Source: Desulfofundulus thermobenzoicus
GTDB taxonomy: Bacteria; Bacillota; Desulfotomaculia; Desulfotomaculales; Desulfovirgulaceae
NCBI RefSeq assembly: GCF_009428905.1
Contig: NZ_WHYR01000001.1
Coordinates: forward strand, 62,001-126,000
Length of the DNA stretch: 64,000 nucleotides
Reading direction: 5' to 3'
The position numbers and the translations under genes are program-made. Shown one piece after another: positions 42,930 through 50,455 of this stretch (positions are counted from its first letter, which is position 1; each line of letters starts with the position of its first letter). The notes below the pieces were generated by a model. The model was not told where the DNA came from. It saw only the letters and a list, made by a program, of their open reading frames with translations, and did not search any database.

Positions 42930-44000
42930 TTAATCCTCCGACCGCGGGAAAAGATGAACGGCGGCGGGGGGAATGACACACCAGACCTTCTCGCCCACCT
43001 GCGGTGGCCGGTGAAAGCCGTGTTCATGGCCAGCCGGGGGGATCCAGAGCACCAGCTCTTCCCCCGCATCCACCATCACCTCCAGGTAAAAGCGCCGGCG
43101 GTATACGGCTGTCACCCGGCCCGGCAGGCAGGTGGTCCCACCAGTGGGGGTGGGGGAAAGTTGCAGGTGTTCCGGGTGGAGAACGCAGCCCACCGGGCCG
43201 GTAAAGCCCGTTTCCACCGCCAACTCCAGGCGCCCCGCCCGGAAAAGCCGGTGCCCTTTCGCCTCCAGCACTTCCCCGGCAAATACATTCCGCAACCCCA
43301 CAAAACGGGCGGTAAACAGGGAAGAGGGCCGGTAGAAAATCTCTTCCGGAGAACCTACCTGTACCAGTCGCCCCCGTTGCATGACGGCAATGCGGTCGGC
43401 CAAAAAGGCCGCCTCTGCAAAGTCGTGGGTTACATGAACGGTCAGGGTGCCGGTGGCCCGGTGAATGCGCTGCAGTTCCCGCTGAAACCCTTCCCTGGTA
43501 CGCGGGTCCAGGGCGCTTAAAGGTTCGTCCAGGAGGAAAATCTGCGGTTCCGTGACCAGTGCCCGGGCCAGGGCCACCCGCTGTTGTTCACCTCCGCTCA
43601 GTGTGGAGGGGTTACGGGCCAGCAGATGACCGATTCCCAGAAGTTGAACTACCTCCCCCAGTTTTCCCTCCCTGGCTGCTGCCGGGATTTTCCTGCTCTT
43701 AAGACCGAACAGGATGTTTTGCCGTACATCCAAATGGGGGAAGAGGGCATAGTCCTGGTAAACAAAACCAATACGCCTTTCCTCCGGCGGCAGGCAGGTA
43801 ATCTCCTTTCCGGCGAAGAATATGCGGCCTGCGTCCGGGGGGTACATGCCGGCGATGGTTTCCAGCAAAACGGTTTTGCCGCTCCCTGTAGGACCAAGAA
43901 TGACAAAATATTCCCCCGGAAGGACTGCCAGATCGATGTCCCGCAGATGAAACTCCCCCAGCCTTTTGTTTACCCCCACCAGTTTCAACAACGTTTCCAC
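42930..44000 (-). CDS. molybdate/tungstate ABC transporter ATPase (WtpC/ModC-like)
   Basis: A 356-aa ATPase from GTG 44000. Walker A LGPTGSGKTVLLE, signature [17 protein letters not shown], Walker [13 protein letters not shown], switch VTHDFAEAA, and a C-terminal TOBE-like regulatory domain from about 235. It is the ATPase of the second ABC system, flanked on both sides by DUF364-like genes. Family choice between WtpC, ModC and a sulfate-type CysA is inferred from the neighbouring binding protein and permease. Confidence 0.88.
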   Translation of the reverse strand: METLLKLVGVNKRLGEFHLRDIDLAVLPGEYFVILGPTGSGKTVLLETIAGMYPPDAGRIFFAGKEITCLPPEERRIGFVYQDYALFPHLDVRQNILFGLKSRKIPAAAREGKLGEVVQLLGIGHLLARNPSTLSGGEQQRVALARALVTEPQIFLLDEPLSALDPRTREGFQRELQRIHRATGTLTVHVTHDFAEAAFLADRIAVMQRGRLVQVGSPEEIFYRPSSLFTARFVGLRNVFAGEVLEAKGHRLFRAGRLELAVETGFTGPVGCVLHPEHLQLSPTPTGGTTCLPGRVTAVYRRRFYLEVMVDAGEELVLWIPPAGHEHGFHRPPQVGEKVWCVIPPAAVHLFPRSED

Positions 44001-44065
44001 TCCCTACTTTCCGCCGGGGGCGTATCGGGTAATCCGCCGCCGGCCCGGGCGTCGCAGTTCTGCGG

Positions 44066-44803
44066 TCAGGTGGAGCAGGGACAGTATCTTTGCAGGCCGA
44101 GCAGGACCGCGGCACCTGCTATGGAATTGCCGTAGAAAATCACCGGTTTTTGTGCTGCCAGCCAGAACTGGATGGTACCGTTGATCAGCGTGCTGCCGGT
44201 AACCAGGAGCACCTGGGCCCACTCCACCAGATCCGCCGCCGCCTGCTCACCATCTTCAATAAGCACCCCCTCCCGTTCCCGGCCGATGTTATCAGGGTCC
44301 AGGTCAATCACCCGCAAAGGGAAAACCGGAGCACAGGCCGCCACCAGCGCCGGCTGGAGCCCCACGATTCCCAGGCGGGGCCGGCCGTAGTGGCTGGACA
44401 GAAAACCCGCCACCTGCCTCCCGCAGTCCCCGGGTCCAAGGTCGCGACAGTGCAGTGTATTATGCACCAGGCCGGCATGGCGGGCCAGGGCATTGAGGGT
44501 GGCGATAAATACCGCCCGCTCAAAGTCATCCTGCAAGTCCAGCTCCAGCACCCTGGCCAGGCTGCCCCGGAAAAAACCGGGACAGCCAGTATAGGCCTGC
44601 CCCCTGGCCTTCCGCAGGCGGGCTTCTACCATCTTCTCCTTGCCTTTGAGCAGGGGAAAATCCCTGCGTTCCGGTCGGCCAATGGCCTGCTCCGGTGTCA
44701 GCACCTCCGTATATACCAGCACCTCTTCCTCCTGCAGCCCATGCTGGCGGGCCAGGCCGGCCATTTTTTCCCGCAACACATCATAAACCGGTATAGCGTC
44801 CAA
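44066..44803 (-). CDS. DUF364-like protein (second, proximal copy)
   Basis: A 245-aa cytosolic protein distantly related to the one at 41974. It contains ERAVFIATLNALARHAGLVHNT, RLGIVGLQPALVAACAP, LRVIDLDPDNIG and VLLVTGSTLINGTI, a Rossmann-like block as in DUF364. Starts are TTG 44803 (GGGGGG 8 nt upstream) or TTG 44827. It overlaps the permease gene and precedes the ATPase by 65 nt. It may chelate or hand over the imported oxyanion or its metal; function unknown. Confidence 0.72.
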   Translation of the reverse strand: MDAIPVYDVLREKMAGLARQHGLQEEEVLVYTEVLTPEQAIGRPERRDFPLLKGKEKMVEARLRKARGQAYTGCPGFFRGSLARVLELDLQDDFERAVFIATLNALARHAGLVHNTLHCRDLGPGDCGRQVAGFLSSHYGRPRLGIVGLQPALVAACAPVFPLRVIDLDPDNIGREREGVLIEDGEQAAADLVEWAQVLLVTGSTLINGTIQFWLAAQKPVIFYGNSIAGAAVLLGLQRYCPCST

Positions 44804-45602
44804 CCCTTCTACCCCCCAGCCTTTCAAAAACCAGAAGCGACACCGTCGTAATGATCATGAGAACGGTGGCCACGGCCATGACCGCATCCAGATCACCAAT
44901 GGTCAAATTAAGATAAAGGGAAATGGGCAGAGTTTCCGTGCGCATCCTGGTGGCACCGGCCAGCATCAACACGGCGCCGAATTCCCCCAGGGCCCTGGCC
45001 CAGGTGATAACCAGGGCTGCCACAAGGCCGTTGCGGATCATGGGCAGGGTCACCCGGAAGAAAGCCTGCCACTGGTTGCAGCCCAGGGTGCGGGCCACAA
45101 ACTCCAGCCGTCGGTCCACCCCTTCCATGGTTGCTTTCATCACCGTAATCATATAGGGAAGGTTGACAAAAAACTGGGCGGCGATGATTCCCTGCACGGT
45201 AAAGATCAGCTCCAGGCCCAGTCCGGTCAGGAAGTGACCCACGGGTGTGGTCCCGAAAACCATGAGAAGGCAGACACCCGATACAATGGGCGGCAGGGCC
45301 AGGGGTATATTAACCAGCACATTGAGTATGGGTCGGCCGGGCAGTGGATAGCGGGAGAGACAGTAGGCCACCGGTACAGCCACCAGAGTGCACAGAACAG
45401 TGGAAATCAGGGACGTTTTCAGGCTCAGGGCCAGGGCGAAGCGAATTTCCGCCGTATCCAGGGCCGACCAGAGGTGAGGCACCCCCCGTATTGGAACCAG
45501 GACCAGCGTCAGGCCCAGGAAAACCAGGATGAGCACGGTGATCACTATGTTGAAACCTTGAAACAGTGAATTGGCCATCGGCTTGCCAGTCAATTCCTTC
45601 AT
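44781..45602 (-). CDS. molybdate/tungstate ABC transporter permease (WtpB/ModB-like)
   Basis: A permease of about 273 aa with six hydrophobic helices. It has NIPLALPPIVSGVCLLMVFG, the EAA loop ARTLGCNQWQAFFRVTLP and WARALGEFGAVLMLAGATRMRTETL. ATG 45602 is the best start; TTG 45653 and ATG 45578 are alternatives. It lies between a second oxyanion-binding protein and the DUF364/ATPase genes. It is longer than ModB at 41003 and resembles WtpB. Confidence 0.88.
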   Translation of the reverse strand: MKELTGKPMANSLFQGFNIVITVLILVFLGLTLVLVPIRGVPHLWSALDTAEIRFALALSLKTSLISTVLCTLVAVPVAYCLSRYPLPGRPILNVLVNIPLALPPIVSGVCLLMVFGTTPVGHFLTGLGLELIFTVQGIIAAQFFVNLPYMITVMKATMEGVDRRLEFVARTLGCNQWQAFFRVTLPMIRNGLVAALVITWARALGEFGAVLMLAGATRMRTETLPISLYLNLTIGDLDAVMAVATVLMIITTVSLLVFERLGGRRVGRYTGL

Positions 45603-45730
45603 AAAAATACACCAGTTCCCGGAATAATAATTTTCAAACACCCGCCAACTCAACCGGTGGTGACGGGCTGGAGGGTCTTAAAAAATGGTTTTTCGAAAAG
45701 TGTCCATCCATGGCCCTTTCACAAGACGAC

Positions 45731-46579
45731 TTACTCCCGGTAGGGTTTGAACCCGTTTTTCTCCCAGATGGCCCGCGCCTGATCCGAAGCCACAAATTTG
45801 GCAAACAGCCTGGCCCTGTCGGGCTGTGCCGAACAGGCCAGCACGGACACCGGCACCACCATGTTTACTTCCTGCAGTTCCGGCAGCGGGACGATGTCCA
45901 CCCTGTCCTTGAATTCGGGGTAGTTTTCCACTCCGATGATGGCCGCATCGGCCTGCTTCATGCTCACATAGACCAGTAGTTCGTTAATCGTAGGGGTGCG
46001 GGCCACAACATTTTTGTTCACCTTTTCCAGAAGACCGGCCTTTTGCAGTACGGCGTCGGATACTTTGCCCATGGGGTTGGCCTTTGGATCCCCCAGGACC
46101 ACTTTGACGCCGGGTTTGGCCAGGTCGGCCAGCTGTTTTATGCCCGCCGGGTTGCCCTTGGGCACGGCCAGGGCCGGAATATGATAGACCACCTTCTTTT
46201 CCCAGGTGACCAGCTTTTCTTTGCGCAGGGGTTCCAGTTCCGTAACGTCACCGGGAATGCAAACATCTCCCTTCCGGGAAAGGAGAATCTGGTTGTTGTT
46301 CTGGGCCGATCCGGCGTAAGAGAAGGAAACGTGAATACCCGTCTGCTCCTGGAAAACGCGGCCGATTTCATCCATGGCCTTGCGCAGGCCGGCGCCGCTG
46401 TAAACCAGCAGGGTCTCCTGCTGCGTACCTTCCCGGGCGGGCGATTGCTGTCCCGCCTGCCCCTGTGTTTGCTCCTGGTTTTTGCCGGCGCAGCCGGCCA
46501 GGGCCATGGTGATGATCAAGGTCAGGACGATCGCAAAAACGTGCCTTTCCCCCCGGCTAAAGACAATCATATTTGGCAT
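45731..46579 (-). CDS. oxyanion-binding lipoprotein of the second ABC system (ModA/WtpA-like)
   Basis: A 282-aa secreted protein with hydrophobic leader and lipobox MALAGC (cysteine about 30). Mature sequence: LLVYSGAGLRKAMDEIGRVF, FSYAGSAQNNNQILLSRKGD, VLGDPKANPMGK and ADAAIIGVENYPEF, typical of ModA-like proteins in which the first serine and the SAQ/NN stretch contact the oxyanion. ATG 46579 follows GGGGGTG. It lies 3 nt after modA, so two different binding proteins are made from one mRNA. Confidence 0.88.
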   Translation of the reverse strand: MPNMIVFSRGERHVFAIVLTLIITMALAGCAGKNQEQTQGQAGQQSPAREGTQQETLLVYSGAGLRKAMDEIGRVFQEQTGIHVSFSYAGSAQNNNQILLSRKGDVCIPGDVTELEPLRKEKLVTWEKKVVYHIPALAVPKGNPAGIKQLADLAKPGVKVVLGDPKANPMGKVSDAVLQKAGLLEKVNKNVVARTPTINELLVYVSMKQADAAIIGVENYPEFKDRVDIVPLPELQEVNMVVPVSVLACSAQPDRARLFAKFVASDQARAIWEKNGFKPYRE

Positions 46580-46582
46580 TGC

Positions 46583-47389
46583 CTACACCCCCTGTTTCTG
46601 TCCGGGTTTCAGGCCGAACTCCGCAAACACCTTCATCCCGGCGGGGGAAGCCAGGTAGCGCAAAAATTCCCGGGCGGCCTCCTTTTGCGGGGCGTTTTTC
46701 AACACCGCCGCCGGATAGACAATGGGCTTGTGCAGGTTATCGGGCACCGTCAGGTCCACCCGCACATTCTTGCCCATCAGGGCATCGGATCGGTAAACAA
46801 AGCCGGCGTCGGCATTGCCCGTTTCCACGTAGGTGAGCACCTGGCGCACGTCGTTGGCCATGACCAGCCTGGGCTGCAGCTTATCCCACAGCTTCAGGTT
46901 GGTCAGGCTTTCCCGGGTGTACTGCCCGGCCGGCACGGTGTCCGGCATCCCCAGGGCGATTCTTTTTACCCCGGATCCGGCCAGGTCGTTGAAATCCTTC
47001 AAGGGGGCGGCGTTCTTGGGCACCACCACAACCAGTTCATTGCTCAAGAGATTGGTCCGGCTGTCCGGTTCGAGCAGGCCTTTTTCTTCCAGCTGATCCA
47101 TCTGGCCGACCCCGGCGGAAATGAACAGGTCCACCGGGGCTCCCTGTTCGATCTGCTTCTGCAGCGAACCGGAGGCCCCCAGGTTGTATGTAATCTTTAC
47201 CTCCGGGTGTTCTTTCGCATAGTCCTCCTTGATTTTTGCCAGGGCGTCCTTCAAACTGATGGCTGCCGAAACGGTAATTTCCTTTTGCGACCCGGTATTC
47301 TGGCCGGCCTGCTCAACCTGCTTGCCGCAGCCGCCGGCAACCACCCCCACCATGAATATGAACAGCACTCCCAGCAACCACTTTTTCAT
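46583..47389 (-). CDS. modA: molybdate-binding lipoprotein (ModA)
   Basis: A 268-aa binding protein with lipobox VAGGC (cysteine near 21). It has VSAAISLKDALAKIKEDY and TYNLGASGSLQKQIEQGAPVDLFISAG, the ModA core in which AAxSL and SGSL serines bind molybdate, and VPAGQYTRESL near the middle. ATG 47389 follows AAGGAG. It is the first gene behind the riboswitch at 47657-47755, and its transport partners ModB and ModC are about 5 kb downstream beyond a second transporter. Confidence 0.95.
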   Translation of the reverse strand: MKKWLLGVLFIFMVGVVAGGCGKQVEQAGQNTGSQKEITVSAAISLKDALAKIKEDYAKEHPEVKITYNLGASGSLQKQIEQGAPVDLFISAGVGQMDQLEEKGLLEPDSRTNLLSNELVVVVPKNAAPLKDFNDLAGSGVKRIALGMPDTVPAGQYTRESLTNLKLWDKLQPRLVMANDVRQVLTYVETGNADAGFVYRSDALMGKNVRVDLTVPDNLHKPIVYPAAVLKNAPQKEAAREFLRYLASPAGMKVFAEFGLKPGQKQGV

Positions 47390-47591
47390 CGTTACCGGCT
47401 CCTTTCCAGATGGTTGTTTGCTGGCATTTACCAGTCACCCTTTTCACATTCGGCTATACCCCGGCGGGAGCAGACCATCTTTTCCCCTTTTGGCATGAAT
47501 AAGGCCTGCTTAAAATAGGGGGAAAGCCGTGGAAACTTTCCCTCTTCCATGTCCGGCGGCCCCCTACCCGCTCCGTCCGCGCTGCCGGACC

Positions 47592-47629
47592 AAAAAAGCC
47601 AGGCATGCGCACGGAAAGGCACACCTGGC
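47592..47629 (-). terminator. terminator of the modA riboswitch
   Basis: On the minus strand GCCAGG...GCCTGGC forms a stem with extra pairing inside (GTGCC/GCGCAT), followed by six T. It follows the aptamer by about 28 nt and precedes modA by 200 nt, so it is the likely off-state of the switch. It is nearly identical to the plus-strand terminator at 48278-48317. Confidence 0.85.
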
Positions 47630-47656
47630 CCCTGACTGAGGTCACGTCATTGTAAC

Positions 47657-47755
47657 CATCTCCTTTCCGCACCGGGAGGCGCACGGGTTTCCCCGTACAC
47701 CCTGTCGGCCCTGGCCCCATGGCTTTTTCGCTTTAGGGAACCGGGCTCGGAGATG
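47657..47755 (-). ncRNA. Moco/Tuco riboswitch upstream of modA
   Basis: On the minus strand: CATCTCCGAGCCCGG, GGGCCGACAGGG, GTACGGGGAAACCCGTGCG (hairpin with GAAA loop), GCCTCCCGGTGCGG and GGAAAGGAGATG closing P1. All conserved blocks of the Moco RNA motif are in place. It presumably lowers modA-operon expression when cofactor is plentiful. The region 47756-48156 between the two divergent riboswitches holds their promoters and no gene. Confidence 0.95.
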
Positions 47756-48156
47756 TATTTAACTTATAATCTTATGTCAGTTACAGTTCTCTGTCCGGAC
47801 GGTTTTTCCTGCAACGTATCCTGAAAAAAATGGGCGACCCTGGCCGGGTTGCTGATCATCGCGGAAAACATACCGCACGATTTGACCACAGGATGATTGT
47901 GGACGGGCCTTCCCGCCGGGAAGACGGGAAGGACAAATCCGCCTTGTTCGCCTGTTTATTCGGCTCAAGGAGAATGTTAACCTTTCTCCGTGACCGGAGA
48001 ACAAAGGCAAAATGCCCTGGAACAACAACAGCATCACCGGCGGCCGGGAAATAATAATTGCGGGCTTTTAACAGTTTGCATAATTCTAAAAAACTGGTTG
48101 AACAAGGAGGAATTAACCGGCCTGAAGTCGAACTGTACAACGAATCGAATAGGTGC

Positions 48157-48255
48157 AGTCTCCGAGCCCGGTTACCTAAAGCGAAAAAGCCATGGGGCCA
48201 GGGCCGACAGGGTGTACGGGGAAACCCGTGCGCCTCCCGGTGCGGAAAGGAGATG
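48157..48255 (+). ncRNA. Moco/Tuco riboswitch upstream of the sigma-54 activator
   Basis: Almost identical to the inverse of 47657-47755: GTCTCCGAGCCCGG, GGGCCGACAGGG, GTACGGGGAAACCCGTGCG, GCCTCCCGGTGCGG and GGAAAGGAGATG. It transcribes to the right, followed by a terminator and then the activator gene. A Moco riboswitch in front of a sigma-54 activator is unusual as far as I know. Confidence 0.95.
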
Positions 48256-48277
48256 GTTGCCATGATGTGATCTCAGT

Positions 48278-48317
48278 GGCCGGGCGTGCCTTTCCGTGCA
48301 TGCCTGGCCTTTTTTTG
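48278..48317 (+). terminator. terminator of the activator riboswitch
   Basis: GGCCGGGCGTGC and GCATGCCTGGCC form an imperfect GC-rich stem followed by seven T, about 23 nt behind the aptamer. It lies 177 nt upstream of the activator start and is the presumed expression platform. Bases 48318-48493 show no other feature. Confidence 0.85.
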
Positions 48318-48493
48318 GTACTGTTTTCGGCCGGCTGTACGGGGAAAATTTTTTTCACTTTCAATAAACCCCGGTCATGCCGCTAAAGCTTCTACTGCAA
48401 TACTTTTTGAATGCGGTGTTGCCTGTCAGGGTGTCACCGGTGCCATTCAGGGATAAAGTTACCTGTTCACTTGTCCAGCGGTGGTGATAAGCT

Positions 48494-49789
48494 TTGCCGC
48501 ATGTAATGGAAAAGCCGATTGGGGTCATCGAGGAAATTGATGGGCGTCCCCAGAAAACTGCCACTTCGGGCAAAAAAGCGTTACTGGAGCCACCGGCAGG
48601 TGCCGGGTGGGAGCCCCTTGCAAAGAAAATGGGCTTTCAAGTGGGGAAGTCCCCGGCGATGCGCCGCCTGGTGGAAACGGCCTACAAAATCGCCAAAAAA
48701 AATATCAATGTGCTGATCCAGGGCGAAACGGGCACCGGCAAGGAAATCCTGGCAAGGTTTATCCACGCGGCTTCCCATCGCTCCCGGCAGGTTTTTGTTC
48801 CGCTAAACTGCGGTGCTCTGCCCAAAGGCGTCATGGAAACCGAACTGTTCGGCCATGAAAGAGGTGCGTTTACCGGTGCTGTGAAGATGCGCCGGGGCCT
48901 GTTCGAAATGGCCCATCGCGGAACCATCTTTTTGGATGAAATAGGGGAAGCCAGCCCGGCGATTCAGGTCAAGCTTTTACGTGTTCTGGAAACCGGTGAA
49001 TTTTTACGTGTGGGCGGTGAAAAGCCCGTTAAAATCGATGTACGGGTAATCGCCGCCACCAACGTGGACCTGAGACTGGCTTTGCGCAACGGGACCTTTC
49101 GGGAGGACCTCTTTTACCGCCTGGAAGGGGTCCGCCTGGAAATACCTCCTTTGCGTGAAAGGGTAGAGGACATCCCTGTCCTGGCGGAGTTTTTCGCCCG
49201 CAAGATCAACCCCGCCTTGCTGATTTCCCCGGAAGCCATGAGGCTTTTATGTAATTACTCCTGGCCCGGAAATATTCGTGAGCTGTCAAACATCATCCAG
49301 AATGCTGTGGCCCTTTGCGAAGGTAACATTATCCTGCCCGAGCATTTAGGTGCCAGGATTGTGAGCGGAGATCCTGCTGGCAGGAAAACCTGGGGCAGAT
49401 CGTGCAGCGGGAAAACCGCGGAAGATACCGGTTGTACAGGCGGCACGGGGGATGGCTGTCCCGGTACCGCACCTCCAGGAAAGGTTTTTCATGCATTTCT
49501 TGATTTTCCCAATCAGATCGCTCTGGAGGGAATGAGCTGCGAAAAACTGGCAGATCTTCTGATACACGTGCGGCGGCAGGAGAAAAAAATCCTGCATGTA
49601 ATGAGGGCCAGAGGTTCAGACCTTGCTCCGCTGTTATCCCTGGAAGAAGCCGAAATCCACGCAATTACCGAAGCGCTTGATTATCATCAGGGTGTTATCA
49701 TCAAAGCCGCACGGTCTTTAGGGATTGGCCGGAATACTCTCGCTCGTAAAATAAAGAAATATAACATCAAGGTAGAAGGTTTAGACTGA
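48494..49789 (+). CDS. receiver-less sigma-54 activator
   Basis: A 431-aa NtrC-family activator with only a short N-terminal region (about 50 aa) and no receiver, GAF or PAS domain. AAA+ domain from about residue 48: Walker A GETGTGKE, ELFGHERGAFTGA (sigma-54 contact loop), Walker B TIFLDEIGEA, EDLFYRLEGVRLEIPPLRER. A linker with cysteines (about 300-330) leads to the Fis-type helix-turn-helix AARSLGIGRNTLARKIKKYN. TTG 48494 follows GGTGAT; ATG 48506 is an alternative. Without an input domain its activity should follow its amount, set by the riboswitch. The adjacent sigma-54 promoter at 50082 is its likely target. Confidence 0.92.
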   Translation: MPHVMEKPIGVIEEIDGRPQKTATSGKKALLEPPAGAGWEPLAKKMGFQVGKSPAMRRLVETAYKIAKKNINVLIQGETGTGKEILARFIHAASHRSRQVFVPLNCGALPKGVMETELFGHERGAFTGAVKMRRGLFEMAHRGTIFLDEIGEASPAIQVKLLRVLETGEFLRVGGEKPVKIDVRVIAATNVDLRLALRNGTFREDLFYRLEGVRLEIPPLRERVEDIPVLAEFFARKINPALLISPEAMRLLCNYSWPGNIRELSNIIQNAVALCEGNIILPEHLGARIVSGDPAGRKTWGRSCSGKTAEDTGCTGGTGDGCPGTAPPGKVFHAFLDFPNQIALEGMSCEKLADLLIHVRRQEKKILHVMRARGSDLAPLLSLEEAEIHAITEALDYHQGVIIKAARSLGIGRNTLARKIKKYNIKVEGLD

Positions 49790-49884
49790 TTTCAGAACCG
49801 GGCCTGTATGTTTTAACTTAAAAGGCTAAACAACTTGTTCGCTTTTTATGCCTTTAGAAGGAATGTTTTTAAACCAGGGTGTCC

Positions 49885-50007
49885 CTGTTCATTATTGGAG
49901 CAATCCCGTTTATCGTTTACTCCCGGTACCGGGAGGGGGGGTGTGTCTGTTCATTATTGGAACAATCCTGCACTATATTGGTGCTTCACTGTTTTGTGCC
50001 AAAACAG
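49885..50007 (+). promoter_or_regulatory. enhancer-site array upstream of the MOP operon
   Basis: Two copies of CTGTTCATTATTGGAGCAATCC-like sequence lie at 49885-49906 and 49947-49968 (one mismatch); the second contains the palindrome TGTTC-n7-GAACA. A third site, the perfect palindrome CTGTTTTGTGCCAAAACAG, lies at 49989-50007. They are 75-200 bp upstream of a sigma-54 promoter, as expected for sites of a sigma-54 activator. The rest of 49790-50080 contains no gene. Confidence 0.65.
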
Positions 50008-50081
50008 AAATACGTCCTGTTCCTTGTATGGTTTGTTAAAAACCCGGCAATTAGAGAGAGATTTTGACTTGTCTTTGTTAG

Positions 50082-50097
50082 TGGCATAAAATTTGCG
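50082..50097 (+). promoter_or_regulatory. sigma-54 (-24/-12) promoter of the MOP operon
   Basis: TGGCATAAAATTTGCG has GG at 50083-50084 and GC at 50095-50096 with the exact 10-bp spacing and good matches to TGGCA and TTTGC. It leaves a 5' leader of about 345 nt (50110-50455) with a GGAGGG near 50298-50304 that has no start codon behind it. I see no gene in the leader. Confidence 0.8.
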
Positions 50098-50455
50098 TGT
50101 TATTTGATTTGACGACAAAGCCGGCTGGTGTCATTTCCTGATTGGTTATTGTGTTGCAACAGGAAAAGGATGTCGGCACTTCGGTCTATCGGTTGAAAAT
50201 AGCCCGCTCTTTTAAATGCTGCGTTAATATTTGCCCCTGCATGCTGTGTTCAAAGTATTTATGCGGCAGGGCGTTCGCCCGCGGGAAGTTATTCGAAAAG
50301 GAGGGATCGACAAAAGGATTAAACAAAAACGGGTCATTAACCGGAATTATCAAAAAAAGATGAAAAAGACCGGCTCATAGTTTTTCCAGTTGATTGGACC
50401 AGGTTGAAGAGCAAAAACTTGCGGAACATATTGAATAATTAAGGGGTGAAACGGC

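Noticed and set aside
49835-50089. Overlapping short ORFs in three frames upstream of the MOP operon
   Set aside because: They cover the repeated regulatory sites and sigma-54 promoter; repeated peptides (VHYWNNP-like) arise from the DNA repeats.
50142-50363. 73-codon frame in the MOP leader
   Set aside because: No ribosome site, no recognised family, and a composition like untranslated sequence; kept only as leader.
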